Assembly: GCF_031846165.1 (NCBI RefSeq)
Contig: NZ_JAVRIE010000005.1
Span: 62,001 to 126,000 of the forward strand
Direction of reading: 5' to 3'
DNA: 64,000 bases
Source of the DNA: Glaciecola blandensis
GTDB lineage: Bacteria; Pseudomonadota; Gammaproteobacteria; Enterobacterales; Alteromonadaceae
A program made the position numbers and the translations under genes. The notes below the pieces were generated by a model. It ran no database searches and was not told the DNA's origin. It worked only from the letters and a program-made list of their open reading frames with translations. Shown here one piece after another: positions 18,180 through 27,849 of this stretch (positions within the stretch are counted from its first letter, which is position 1; every line of letters starts with the position of its first letter).

Positions 18180-18986
18180 CTAAGCGGCTTTTGTAGACGC
18201 ACCAATGCGTTCGATGTCCAACTCTGAAACAGTAGCCTGATTAGTATAGGCTACCCAATCGATAAGGTTGAGATTGCCTTCGCTGTCTTCCACCAAGGCC
18301 GAGCAATTTTCTATCCAATCACCATCATTGACGTAATGAATGCCATTTACGGTATCTGATTCTGGGTGATGAATATGACCACAAATGACACCATCTAGTG
18401 ATAAATCTTTAGCGCGTTGTGTGGTGGCATTCTTGTATCGTTCGATAGCCTTATTCGCACCTTTTACTCGCTGTTTAATGTAGCCAGCAAGACTCCAATA
18501 CTGCCCATTTCGCCAACTGCGAATATGATTAAACCAGCGATTAGTAAAGAGTAGCGCGTCGTAAGCTTTATCGCCTATCCATGCATGAAATTTACCTAAA
18601 GTTACGTCACCGTCGCACTGGTCACCATGTAGCACTAAGTAGCGCTTATTTGCTGCAGTATGGTGTACGTATTGTCGTTTTATTTCGATATCGCCAAACT
18701 GCATGCCTGAATATTTTTGCAAAGGCGCATCATGATTACCCGGTAAGAAAATCACTTTAGTCGTGCCATGACTCAAGGCGATGATTTTGTGCATGACCTC
18801 GTTGTGCGAATCTGGCCATCTAAATTGCTTACTCATGGACCACATATCGACTATATCACCCACTAAATAAAGACGATCGCAATGCATATTATTGAGAAAA
18901 TGAAGTAAAAAATCGGCTTTACAATCTTTATTGCCAAGATGAGTGTCTGAAATAAATACGCTTCTGAAGTGTGGTACCTTAACCAT
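18180..18986 (-). CDS. LpxH-like metallophosphoesterase
   Basis: The calcineurin-like metal-binding motifs are complete: FISDTHLGNKD, VGDIVDMW, LPGNHDA, LHGDQCD and GHIHHP, in the order and spacing of the UDP-2,3-diacylglucosamine diphosphatase (LpxH) group. This subgroup, with a GHIHHP end, is usually a paralogue of canonical LpxH, so a role in lipid A synthesis is possible but not certain. I choose the ATG at 18986 (GGAA upstream) over a GTG at 19019. The product would be 268 residues. Confidence 0.82.
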   Translation of the reverse strand: MVKVPHFRSVFISDTHLGNKDCKADFLLHFLNNMHCDRLYLVGDIVDMWSMSKQFRWPDSHNEVMHKIIALSHGTTKVIFLPGNHDAPLQKYSGMQFGDIEIKRQYVHHTAANKRYLVLHGDQCDGDVTLGKFHAWIGDKAYDALLFTNRWFNHIRSWRNGQYWSLAGYIKQRVKGANKAIERYKNATTQRAKDLSLDGVICGHIHHPESDTVNGIHYVNDGDWIENCSALVEDSEGNLNLIDWVAYTNQATVSELDIERIGASTKAA

Positions 18987-19290
18987 AGTAGTTCCAAGTA
19001 ATCTCTTTACTTGGACCACTACTCTAATCTTCGTAATTGACAGTTAGTTTACACCTTAGTGAAGATACCGTGACACCAAGGTTTTCTATGACGTGGCAAA
19101 AACTAACGTTTTATTTTGGCCCCTGTTGTGACAGGACATTCACCTTGATGCTTTTAAATACAACAATCAGCCAAAAGCAGTAAAACTTGCATTTTGAGAA
19201 AATGCGGTTAAATTATATACAATTAAAAATTAGCAAATTTTTCAGTATTGCCGTTTTTATTACCTTCACGCTAATGGTAGGAAAAACAAA
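18987..19290. other. Divergent intergenic region with two hairpins
   Basis: This region separates the phosphoesterase from the large membrane protein. It holds a short hairpin CCTGT-TGTG-ACAGG near 19124 and a perfect 7-bp stem GCATTTT-GAG-AAAATGC at 19188-19204. Downstream it is very AT-rich. No promoter is clear enough to call; the hairpin at 19188 could be an operator or part of the leader. Confidence 0.4.
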
Positions 19291-22200
19291 GTGCATTCGG
19301 AAGCCACGAAATCAACCTATGCAGCACCCAATCGAAAGTTATGGGTCTATGGTTTATTAGTGGCTACAGTTTTAGGCGCCCTAGCTTATTTTGGCCTTCT
19401 TAGTCAGAAAGACCGCTCGGTCAACCACGACTACTACCGGGTTCTGTACGAAGCATCTAACACCTTCAATGAAAATTTACTCAAGCTAGATAGCATGCAT
19501 AAGTACAAAGAGAGTGTGTCATCTATCCGCTCACTTTTACCCAGCTATTCCCGCACTTGGAAAAACAAAAACGAGAAAGGCTCGGTCGACGCCGAGAGTC
19601 TAAAGACCTTCCAGTATAAAGTCGTCGGTACATCTTTGTTTGTCACTTCACCAGAAAACGAATCCTTTGAAGCCAAGCTGGCTATCGGTGATATTTTACC
19701 TCAACCTAAAAAGGGCTTTAGTCAGTTTTTGTTTGCAAACGAAAATGATGTACTCGCCATGGTCGGCGCAGAACGGACCATTTCTATCGTTGAACTCGAC
19801 AGTATCAACAAACAAATTCAAGCTAAGAACAAACAATTTCAATTTAACTTTAGTGACACAAAAGCCAGCGCTTCGAAGAGTGGACCTGCGCCTTTACCGA
19901 CCTACAGTAACCATGTTGATATGAAAATATCTTACGGTGAATTTCGCGTTTATATTTTTCCATTTACTTTAAAAACGCCATTACATCAGGGCGAATCAGG
20001 CGAAAATAGTGCTGCCCTCGATCGTTTATATTTAGTGGGTTTGCTGCCTCAAAGTAAGCTTTCTAGTCGTGGTAGTGGTGATTGGAATATGTCGTTGTTG
20101 ATAGTATCACTCAGTAGCTTGTTGTTTATGTGGTGCATGCTTCGGCTTTATTTACTTCCCAAAAACCAGTCAATCACTAAAACCTTTAGGGTTCTGGTAG
20201 CCGCTTCCAGTTATTTGTTTTTCATTGTACTTATTGCCTTAGTCTTGGCCTATTTTCAGAAAACCGTTTTGGAAACCAAGAAGGACAACTTGGCCCTTCA
20301 TTATGCTAAGAATATCGAAACCAATCTCGCAAGAGACGTGCATAGCGTATTTTCTGACTTAGCAAGTTTTAGAACCTTCTACTACAAATTGATCAGTGCT
20401 ATTTATGTGATCCCAAAAGCGCAGCAAGAGAGCGGAGAGTTTACCGACAGCCAGATTACTTCATTTAACAGGAGTGTGAAGGATGCCTTGCTGAGTTTGC
20501 ATGACTCACCTTGCAAGGATGATTCAAGGGGGACGAAAATAATACGTGACCGTATGCCAGGAACGGCAGGCACAGCCATGCAACAATACAATATTACTTA
20601 CGATTGTAATTTAAGCCCTAAGGATGAAGGCTTTGTTAACATTGAGCTTGATAGTAAGGCTATATTAACCATCATTAATGCCAGCAAGTCTTCTAAAGAT
20701 GGCCAAGCAACGCTTGATTTTTATGCTAACAATCAATCCCTAAAATTAGTCAGTAATGAGTCGTTAGAAACATCAATAAAACCAAGCTTCGATCGCACAA
20801 GCCCAAATAAAATCCTCTCGGTTTTCGCATTGAATCGAGAAGGTAATTCTGTGCTGCCATCAGTGAATTATCAAGAAGGTAACTCATTGCCAGAAACGTT
20901 TAACTTGTCACACCGAAACTACTACAAACGAGTTCGTGATCACAAGGGATGGGATATTACTATTCCCAAAGAATATTTGGCTGACCAAGATAATCCACCG
21001 CTAGCAGATGTCAGCTACAAGAATATCTACATGCAGCGCTTGTTGAATGTTAATAATGGTACGCGTGGCACAACCATTTCAATGCCAATTGTTGAACCAT
21101 CTCTGGATAAGCGAAGCACGAAGACCTTAGATTACATTATGGGCGCAGATGTCTTATTGCCCTCTTTATCTTTAGGAAAAGCGCCGCCATATGATTTTGT
21201 CTATATGGTTGTCGATCGCAGTTCGGGGGAAGTGTTATTCCACAATGATAGTAGCCGCAGTTTGGTTGAAAACCTTTACTTTTCGGGTGATACAAAATCA
21301 TCTTTGAGTAAATGGTTAAAGGCCGGTTTAGACCATTACAAAGAGCTATCAAAAGGCCTTATAGAGGGTGTTTATCATGGGCAGGATGGTCGTTTTGCAG
21401 TATCAAAAACAATCGTAGATAGGTGGGCGGTTGTCGTCTTCTATCCAAATGATAGCCTTCAAACGTTTATGACCAATCAGTTCTTGTATATCGCTACCAC
21501 GTTTGTCGCGATTATTGGCTTTATGGTCTTAGTTATTTTTACTGTGCGCCGCTATGTGTGGACTAGCACTCTGAAGCGTAAATTGCATTTGCCAACTAAG
21601 CTGAATGTGCGTTTGATCATGTTGGTTAGTTCGCTGCTATTCGGCGCGGGTTATTGTTTTTATATTGTAGGCTATAACCTTGAAACTCTCATTTTTGAGG
21701 GAACGACTGTACCGCTCTCGCTGATAGTGCCTTTTGTCGGCCTAGCTATAGCCACATACGCTGTTTATGTCGGTTGTTATAATCACTTTTGCTATCCTTT
21801 GAAAGGGATGAAAGATAAGTTGTCTCAAGCGTCGAATAAAACGGCTAAGGAAGGCTCGAAGCGATTGATTGCTGCGGTATTAATTGCTGTCGGTGTTCAC
21901 TTTATTTATTTGCAGCAAACGGCTGATGCACCACATAAAAGTTTAGACTTTCATTATCAACAACTGGCTTGTAATTGGCTGAACTATGAGCGCGAAGAAC
22001 TAACCTCAATCGGTTTGAGTCGTTACCCTAATAGTATTACGTCTAGTCGAATATCACCTTTGGACTTACTGCCAATAGATGACTCGTGGCGGAAACGCTT
22101 AAAAAGGGATATGCCAAGTTCAAATTCTTCAATAAAGGCACCGGACAATGCGCAAACGGTCGCAGGCAGTTACTGTGATAATCACTCGTCACAAGTGCAT

Positions 22201-23622
22201 CCAGATGACTATCCAAGCCTAAGTTCGGTGTTCGGTGGTACTTATTTGTGGCAGTGGATAAACATTTACATACTGGATAAAGAGCTGGCCGTTGACTATG
22301 TGCCATTTTATCAGATAGACAAAGATACACAGTCCGACATTAGTGTGTCTTCGAGTTTATTCAACCAAACACTTCTGTTTTCATTCCTTCTTGGGATCAT
22401 TGCGATCATGTGGTTTCGTTTTAACACTAAGATCGTATGGAATAAGATGTATTGCCCCGAACGCTTCCTGCAACATATTCAGAATATGACACGTTCAGTG
22501 CATCAGCTAGACTTTGAGGAGCGCGCCACTAATCTGGTTATTGAATGTGACACCATTAAGCTGAATGGTATCGGCTTGGCCCTACTTTTGAGAACGATGA
22601 GCATAGGCAAAACTCATCATGCGAATAATCTACTTGATGGTTTTGATGAACTTTTTGAGCTCAGTCCCTGTTTACAAAAATTCAGTGCAGATGGCTTATT
22701 CTTGCCCAACCTGAAACTCAATATAATGAGGGGAGAGACTGCCAAAGACATGGAAATAGAATTGTGGGATATCGAAACTTGCTTAGAAAAAAGTGAGTTT
22801 AGACAGCCTTTGTTAGATCTCATTATGGAACTCAAGTCTTTGACCCTATCGCAACAATTGGCAAAGTTTACGATTTTCACAGGCTTCCACAGTTTACAAC
22901 GGGTAAAAATGAAAGACCCATTAATGACAGAGAAGAACACGCTACTTGACCATGCGGAGTATCTCTCTTGGGCCGAATGTTTAATGGACTTCATGGTGAG
23001 TGTGCCTGATAGCTTTATGCAAGGAATCGACTTTGCGTTGCTAAAAGAAGAAGTTGACCATTTTCCTGAGTTGGCGTTTATTGCAAAAGATGTCGCTGAA
23101 AAACCCCAAGAGGATGACTGGGATGGTGTATTCAAACGTGATGAAGATCTTCTTCTCGAAAGTCGATGGGCAACGATTAATTACATCTTATTGAACGCAG
23201 AGGCGCTATATCGATTTAAATGGGAGTCTTGTTCAAGTGCCGAAAAATTAGCTTTGATTAACCTTGCGAAACAGCAACGGATCAACCCAGCTAACACTCA
23301 AATGATCGAACACTTGGCATTAAACGGATTGATTACGGTTCGCAAAGGTAATTTGGACATAATCAATCGGAGCTTTGCCCACTTTGTTCTGCATGCTGAA
23401 ACCGCTGAAACGCTGAACCAATTGATTGCTGAAGGAGAGGCAGGCGTTTGGAAGAACTACAAACTACCATTGGGTTTATTGATCGTTTTAATTATTGGCG
23501 GTATAGCGCTCACCTCTGGTGAATCGATTTATATCATCGCGGCTTCGATGGCAGGTATCCTGGGCACCATTGCCAGTGTGACCAATAGTGCGAATCTATT
23601 GCGAGGGCAAGTGCAGGATTAG
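19291..23622 (+). CDS. Large multi-membrane sensor-like protein of unknown family
   Basis: This 1443-residue protein matches no family I recognise. Hydrophobicity suggests one helix near residues 18-40, a periplasmic region to about 265, two helices (about 266-288 and 302-325), a long periplasmic region (about 330-725) with a Cache-like look (FVYMVVDRSSGEVLFHND, then VYHGQDGRFAVSKTIVDRW), several more helices between 730 and 870, another periplasmic stretch, a helix near 1025-1045, a soluble part (about 1050-1390) and two helices at the end. The soluble part has a WDIETCLE strand and a FTIFTGFHSLQRV strand, resembling Walker B and sensor 1 of a degenerate AAA/STAND NTPase, and then a winged-helix-like LALINLAKQQRINPAN..LALNGLITVRKGN. 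No convincing Walker A exists. GTG start with AGGA upstream. A DUF3087 gene follows 95 bp downstream. Confidence 0.6.
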   Translation: MHSEATKSTYAAPNRKLWVYGLLVATVLGALAYFGLLSQKDRSVNHDYYRVLYEASNTFNENLLKLDSMHKYKESVSSIRSLLPSYSRTWKNKNEKGSVDAESLKTFQYKVVGTSLFVTSPENESFEAKLAIGDILPQPKKGFSQFLFANENDVLAMVGAERTISIVELDSINKQIQAKNKQFQFNFSDTKASASKSGPAPLPTYSNHVDMKISYGEFRVYIFPFTLKTPLHQGESGENSAALDRLYLVGLLPQSKLSSRGSGDWNMSLLIVSLSSLLFMWCMLRLYLLPKNQSITKTFRVLVAASSYLFFIVLIALVLAYFQKTVLETKKDNLALHYAKNIETNLARDVHSVFSDLASFRTFYYKLISAIYVIPKAQQESGEFTDSQITSFNRSVKDALLSLHDSPCKDDSRGTKIIRDRMPGTAGTAMQQYNITYDCNLSPKDEGFVNIELDSKAILTIINASKSSKDGQATLDFYANNQSLKLVSNESLETSIKPSFDRTSPNKILSVFALNREGNSVLPSVNYQEGNSLPETFNLSHRNYYKRVRDHKGWDITIPKEYLADQDNPPLADVSYKNIYMQRLLNVNNGTRGTTISMPIVEPSLDKRSTKTLDYIMGADVLLPSLSLGKAPPYDFVYMVVDRSSGEVLFHNDSSRSLVENLYFSGDTKSSLSKWLKAGLDHYKELSKGLIEGVYHGQDGRFAVSKTIVDRWAVVVFYPNDSLQTFMTNQFLYIATTFVAIIGFMVLVIFTVRRYVWTSTLKRKLHLPTKLNVRLIMLVSSLLFGAGYCFYIVGYNLETLIFEGTTVPLSLIVPFVGLAIATYAVYVGCYNHFCYPLKGMKDKLSQASNKTAKEGSKRLIAAVLIAVGVHFIYLQQTADAPHKSLDFHYQQLACNWLNYEREELTSIGLSRYPNSITSSRISPLDLLPIDDSWRKRLKRDMPSSNSSIKAPDNAQTVAGSYCDNHSSQVHPDDYPSLSSVFGGTYLWQWINIYILDKELAVDYVPFYQIDKDTQSDISVSSSLFNQTLLFSFLLGIIAIMWFRFNTKIVWNKMYCPERFLQHIQNMTRSVHQLDFEERATNLVIECDTIKLNGIGLALLLRTMSIGKTHHANNLLDGFDELFELSPCLQKFSADGLFLPNLKLNIMRGETAKDMEIELWDIETCLEKSEFRQPLLDLIMELKSLTLSQQLAKFTIFTGFHSLQRVKMKDPLMTEKNTLLDHAEYLSWAECLMDFMVSVPDSFMQGIDFALLKEEVDHFPELAFIAKDVAEKPQEDDWDGVFKRDEDLLLESRWATINYILLNAEALYRFKWESCSSAEKLALINLAKQQRINPANTQMIEHLALNGLITVRKGNLDIINRSFAHFVLHAETAETLNQLIAEGEAGVWKNYKLPLGLLIVLIIGGIALTSGESIYIIAASMAGILGTIASVTNSANLLRGQVQD

Positions 23623-23717
23623 GAAACTCGCGAGGTGCTAGTAATCGTGTTATCTTCGCAAATTATGCTCTTGTAGCCATCTGTCCAATTACTAGCCCAA
23701 AGAAGTATTCGTTTAAA

Positions 23718-24224
23718 ATGAAATTAATCCAGATCGATAAAGCCCGCTATCGCAAGCATCTCAACTACGTCATCATTACCTGTATTGCTAGTTTAACCGC
23801 GGGTAGTTTGGGTATAGCGCAAAGTTTAATTGCTTTATTTCCCGATCCAAGCGGAAGCCATTTCCATTGGAATTTAACGGGAGTAATCATCAGTGCTGTC
23901 GTGATTGGCCTCGTGTTAAACAAAATTAAAAACAATCATTTTATGACCGAGGTGACTTACGTTTGGCAACTGAAAAAAGTGCTAAACCGCATTAATCGTA
24001 AAATGATGAAACTCAAACCTGCCTCTGAAGAGGGGAATGTAAACGCCATGATTTGCATTCATTATAGCTATGCAGGCTCAAGGTTACTGTGGGAGCTAGA
24101 CGACAATACCATCATTATGGAGCAACTCGCCCTAGATCAAGCTGCCCTTGATGGTTTAGCTTCAAAGTACAATGTAAATCTACAAGCAGAAGACTTTGAA
24201 GCATCTATGCTCGATCAATTTTAG
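23718..24224 (+). CDS. DUF3087 family membrane protein
   Basis: The 168-residue protein has two membrane helices (about residues 17-38 and 54-72) and a soluble helical C-terminal half with KVLNRINRKMMKL and YAGSRLLWELDDNT. This matches the DUF3087 family as I recall it; its function is unknown. It ends EASMLDQF, a sequence repeated with its terminator 3.65 kb downstream. The preceding gene is the 1443-residue membrane protein; the two may be cotranscribed. Confidence 0.75.
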   Translation: MKLIQIDKARYRKHLNYVIITCIASLTAGSLGIAQSLIALFPDPSGSHFHWNLTGVIISAVVIGLVLNKIKNNHFMTEVTYVWQLKKVLNRINRKMMKLKPASEEGNVNAMICIHYSYAGSRLLWELDDNTIIMEQLALDQAALDGLASKYNVNLQAEDFEASMLDQF

Positions 24225-24284
24225 TCATTAGAAAAGCATGATACCAGTTTATCATGCTTAGTCTGTCGCATCTAAAGACAGTGG
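24198..24284. repeat. 87-bp direct repeat, left copy
   Basis: This segment contains the last codons of the DUF3087 gene, a hairpin, and on the minus strand a remnant reading PLSLDATD-stop, which matches the C terminus PLPLDETD of the hydrolase gene at 27910. It is about 90 percent identical (about nine mismatches) to 27850-27936. The pair bounds a four-gene segment. Confidence 0.9.
24236..24257. terminator. Stem-loop terminator after DUF3087 gene
   Basis: A perfect 8-bp stem GCATGATA / TATCATGC with loop CCAGTT, 11 bases after the stop codon, preceded by AAAA and followed by TTA. It can act on both strands. Confidence 0.6.
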
Positions 24285-24576
24285 GTGCTGAGCATCCCCA
24301 TTCCACTTCGGTTGCTACTAAGTCAGTAAAAAGTTCCTACCATTATGAAAGATTTACTGAAGATCACTATTAATTTGGTCACTAAATCAGCGTACAGCCC
24401 ATAGAATACGCGTGGGCTCTTCATGGCTCGCTTTTTGCTCCCAGCATAGTCATGTGTGCGACGCACAACAAGTGCTTCTATTGTATTCAACACTTGTACC
24501 GCAGTGAGATATTTCGAAACCTATCTGTGGTTAACTGCGATCGCATTCTCGTTAACTTGAACTACGGGAGACTTTT
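24285..24576. other. Non-coding left end of the inserted module
   Basis: No gene is visible between the left repeat and the first module gene. It contains the palindrome TGCGATCGCA (24536-24545) flanked by two GTTAAC sites, then a clear ribosome site GGGAGA for the next gene. A 68-codon frame starting at 24452 is a shadow and overlaps the real start. Confidence 0.4.
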
Positions 24577-25089
24577 ATGTCGACTTCAAAACATGATTTT
24601 AATTCTTACTTTATTGCGTCAAATGTCCAGTCTGCAGTTGATATTGTCGATGCGATAAAAGCCGAATCAGTAAGTGAAAACGATATTGGAACAGTGAGTC
24701 GAGATCCTCAATTTAAGGTGGCGGAATTGCCACAAGCCGACCTGAGTGACAAATCTAAATTACCGGAAGCGCTCAAGCGTGGAGCTCTCCTTGGTTCAGG
24801 CTCAGGATTGCTAGCAGGATTATTGTTAACAAGCTTTCCCGTTGCTGGCGTTACCGTAGGTGGTGCGGCCATATTAGCAATGACTGCGGGTGGTGCTGCA
24901 TTAGGCTCATGGTCAGCAGGCATGATTGGAGTTAGCGAAAATAGCGAACTTGTGCAGCAACTTGAAGATGCACTGGAGAACGAAAAAACAATCATTTTCA
25001 CGAATATTAGTGACGCTGAGAAAGAGCGGATCCTGATGAGGCTGCAACCCATTGCTGCGGCCGGAGAGTTAGAGTTCGGGAAGATTTAA
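24577..25089 (+). CDS. Glycine-rich hydrophobic-hairpin protein, stress-protein-like
   Basis: The 170-residue protein starts with a ferredoxin-like half (YFIASNVQSAVDIVDAIKAESVSENDIGTVSR), then has a glycine-rich hydrophobic hairpin (GALLGSGSGLLAGLLL, GGAAILAMTAGGAALGSW) and ends with a charged helix and strand. This is the layout of the YflT/general-stress 17M and DUF1269-type proteins, where the hairpin associates with membranes. Function unknown. Strong ribosome site GGGAG. First gene of the repeat-bounded module. Confidence 0.6.
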   Translation: MSTSKHDFNSYFIASNVQSAVDIVDAIKAESVSENDIGTVSRDPQFKVAELPQADLSDKSKLPEALKRGALLGSGSGLLAGLLLTSFPVAGVTVGGAAILAMTAGGAALGSWSAGMIGVSENSELVQQLEDALENEKTIIFTNISDAEKERILMRLQPIAAAGELEFGKI

Positions 25090-25184
25090 TGTCAGCTCAG
25101 TTTTTTGAATATAACTACAAGGGGCCATTGTGAGAGATGGCGTCTTGTTAGCTGCAGTAGCAATAGCAAAGGAGTATTAAGGTT

Positions 25185-25604
25185 ATGACTAAGTTACCTC
25201 AATCTATTTACATCGCTTTTTATCTGTACCTCATAATGGTTTTGGTGCAATGGGGTGTCGCCACATTTTCTAAGGCTAAACAGCCTAACGCTGTCCCTGG
25301 AAAAGTTGACCAAGACTTATCGCACGATAGTTTTGTATTCCGAGCACATCGTACTTTCCAAAATACACTGGAAAACAGCTTATTGTTCGTTGCTACAGTA
25401 TTGTTTGGCATTGCTATAGGCCAACAGGGACTGTGGTTCGGAGTACTGGTTTGGGTATATGTCATTGCTAGGATCATACATATGGCTCTTTACTACGCGA
25501 TAGCGACTGAGAAAAATCCAAGCCCTCGCAGCTATTTCTTTATGTTGGGCTTACTCGCCAATGTGGCGTTACTAGGTTTGCTTGCTTACTCGCTTTTCAT
25601 CTAG
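25185..25604 (+). CDS. MAPEG-family membrane protein
   Basis: The 139-residue protein has four membrane helices and the MAPEG signature in loop 1, FRAHRTFQNTLENSLLFV, where the R-A-x-R/H-x-x-N-x-x-E-N pattern lines the glutathione-binding site. The eukaryotic members are microsomal glutathione transferases and eicosanoid enzymes; bacterial ones are mostly uncharacterised. A strong AAGGAG ribosome site precedes it. The SDR gene follows 41 bp downstream, so an operon with it is likely. Confidence 0.82.
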   Translation: MTKLPQSIYIAFYLYLIMVLVQWGVATFSKAKQPNAVPGKVDQDLSHDSFVFRAHRTFQNTLENSLLFVATVLFGIAIGQQGLWFGVLVWVYVIARIIHMALYYAIATEKNPSPRSYFFMLGLLANVALLGLLAYSLFI

Positions 25605-25645
25605 CTGCGGTAAACCAAGATAATAAACAAAATAAGGATAGGAAT

Positions 25646-26326
25646 ATGAGTAATTCAAAGATTATTTTAATCACCGGTGCGTCAAGTGGTATCGGTAGAG
25701 AAACTGCAAGAGTGCTCGTTGAACATGGGTACAAAGTTGCTCTTACAGCGCGAAGCGAAGACAAATTAAAGGCGCTAGTTGATGAGCTGGGTGATAGCAA
25801 TGCTTATTTCGTTAAGGCTGATGCGTCAAAGTTAGATGAGCTAGAACAAGTGGTCGAAAAAAGCGTCGCGCACTTTGGACAATTAGATGCGGTTTTTGCA
25901 AATGCAGGCATGGGCGTGAGTGCAACTGGCACCGAGGGTGGAGACCCGCAGGAGTGGGATAAAATGATAGATATCAATATCAAAGCACTGACCTACACAG
26001 CAAAATTGACTATGAAACACTTACGTAAAACAGAAGGTCATTTCATTATCACGAGTTCGATTGCAGGTAAGATCACGCTGAAAGGGTCTATTTATGGTGC
26101 GACCAAATGGTTCGCTTATGGCTTTGGTAAAAACCTATCAGCAGAAATGAAAGAGTGGGGCGGTAGATGCACCACTATTTGTCCTGGCATGGTTAATACC
26201 GAATTCTTTGATGAAGCTAAGCCAGATAAGCTGGATCCGCGTGACATCGCGGACGCTGTGCTCTACTCGTTAACAACAAATGAACGATGTAATATAGACG
26301 AGATAACGTTGATGCCTACGAAGTAG
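25646..26326 (+). CDS. Short-chain dehydrogenase/reductase
   Basis: The 226-residue protein is a classical SDR: TGASSGIG at residues 10-17 binds the dinucleotide, NAG(MG) is the structural motif, and the catalytic set is S in ITSS and YGATK. It ends shortly after a PGMVNTEF motif, as in the YdfG/YqjQ-like group. The preceding MAPEG gene and following MATE gene are on the same strand. Substrate unknown. Confidence 0.87.
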   Translation: MSNSKIILITGASSGIGRETARVLVEHGYKVALTARSEDKLKALVDELGDSNAYFVKADASKLDELEQVVEKSVAHFGQLDAVFANAGMGVSATGTEGGDPQEWDKMIDINIKALTYTAKLTMKHLRKTEGHFIITSSIAGKITLKGSIYGATKWFAYGFGKNLSAEMKEWGGRCTTICPGMVNTEFFDEAKPDKLDPRDIADAVLYSLTTNERCNIDEITLMPTK

Positions 26327-26422
26327 TCTACACAGCAAGGTTATCGCACTGATCTTTAGGTCAGTGCATTTTCTCAAAAAATTATGCTCTTTTTTGCATC
26401 AACCACCAGAGGCTAGGGCTTA

Positions 26423-27793
26423 GTGGCAACGATAGATCTAACAAAAGCAGATATACGCAACGCAATAGTCAAACAAAGTACACCTATGCTACTTGGTATT
26501 ACGGCGGTATTTTCAATTTCACTTGTAGACACTTATTTTGTGGGAAAACTGGGTACCAAAGAGCTTGCTGCTTTAAGTTTCACCTTCCCTGTAACCATGG
26601 CAATTGCTAGTTTATCCGCAGGACTCGGCGCGGGTGCTGCATCGATTGTTAGTCGAACCATGGGGGAGGGTGAACAATCACATGCTAAGCGCCTATCTAC
26701 CGACAGCCTTATCTTTTCTTCACTGTTTGTGACATTGTTGGGTACGATTGGCTTTTTTACTGTTGATCCGCTCTTTTCTTTATTGGGTGCTAAGGGAGAG
26801 ACACTCGCATTAATTAGCCAATATATGAAAATTTGGTATTTATCTATGCCGTTTTTAGTTATTCCCATGGTAGCAAACGCGGTTATAAGGTCGGTTGGCA
26901 ATGCCAAGTGGCCCGGGATAATTATGGTGGTCTCTGCATTAATCAATATTGGCTTAACGCCTCTTTTCATTTTCGGTTATGGACCTGTTCCTGCTATGCA
27001 CATAGAGGGAGCGGCCATTAGTACTGCTATCGCGAGAATTTTCACATTCGTGCTCGCCTTATATGTTATCTACAAACATGAAGACATGTTGTTGATATGC
27101 TTGCCTTCTCTCTCTCAATTTATTAATTCGGTCACTAAAGTCATTAAAATAGCGCTACCAGCTGCTGCAGGTAGCGTGGTTAATCCTCTAGCAATTGGGG
27201 TCGTTACTGGATTATTGGCTAGCTACGGGGATAATGTTGTCGCTGCATTTGGTGTAGGCACCAGAATAGAATCTTTTGCCAGTATTCCTCTACTCGCACT
27301 GTCAGCTGCGATTGGTCCCATTGTTGGACAAAACTGGGGCGCTGACCAAAAAGGGCGTGTTATTAAGTCGATTAAGTATTGTTATAGTATTACTCTGATT
27401 TGGGCATTTAGTGTAACCGTTGGGCTCTATTTCTTAGCGCCATCGATCGCTAGCATTATCGCTTCAGATAGCTCAGTTGCCGACATTGCTAGCTCATACT
27501 TGTTGGTAGTGAGCTCAAGCATTGCCGGGTATGGTTTTGTTATTATATCGGCGGCGGCATTTAACGCGCTTGGAAAATCAACGACAGGCTTGGCGCATTA
27601 TCTAGTGCGAGGCTTCGTTTTGTATGTACCGCTCTCGTGGCTCGCAACGCTTTGGTTTGACTATCAATGGGTATTTTACGCGATAGCGGCTTCTAACATT
27701 GTCTCTGGTATTTTTGTGGCAACATACACCCTTTATTGGTTAAAAGTAGCCAAAAAAAATGACTGCGAGCCAAATGCCTTTAGTTTCCAATAA
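26423..27793 (+). CDS. MATE-family efflux transporter
   Basis: The 456-residue protein starts at GTG 26423 and has twelve membrane helices in two related halves, with typical MATE features: MLLGITAVFSISLVDTYFVGKLGT at helix 1, SAGLGAGAASIVSR at helix 2 and the related ALSAAIGPIVGQNWGA in the second half. It would export drugs or metabolites with a sodium or proton gradient. It is the last gene of the repeat-bounded module. Confidence 0.88.
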   Translation: MATIDLTKADIRNAIVKQSTPMLLGITAVFSISLVDTYFVGKLGTKELAALSFTFPVTMAIASLSAGLGAGAASIVSRTMGEGEQSHAKRLSTDSLIFSSLFVTLLGTIGFFTVDPLFSLLGAKGETLALISQYMKIWYLSMPFLVIPMVANAVIRSVGNAKWPGIIMVVSALINIGLTPLFIFGYGPVPAMHIEGAAISTAIARIFTFVLALYVIYKHEDMLLICLPSLSQFINSVTKVIKIALPAAAGSVVNPLAIGVVTGLLASYGDNVVAAFGVGTRIESFASIPLLALSAAIGPIVGQNWGADQKGRVIKSIKYCYSITLIWAFSVTVGLYFLAPSIASIIASDSSVADIASSYLLVVSSSIAGYGFVIISAAAFNALGKSTTGLAHYLVRGFVLYVPLSWLATLWFDYQWVFYAIAASNIVSGIFVATYTLYWLKVAKKNDCEPNAFSFQ

Positions 27794-27849
27794 TTGGCAC
27801 ATAGACTCTGTTTAACCTTTATGACTTCACGCTAGTTTAAACTGCCCTT

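Noticed and set aside
24536..24545. Palindrome TGCGATCGCA as a regulatory or attachment site
   Set aside because: It is a single 10-bp palindrome; no second copy at the other boundary of the module, so no att-site claim is made.
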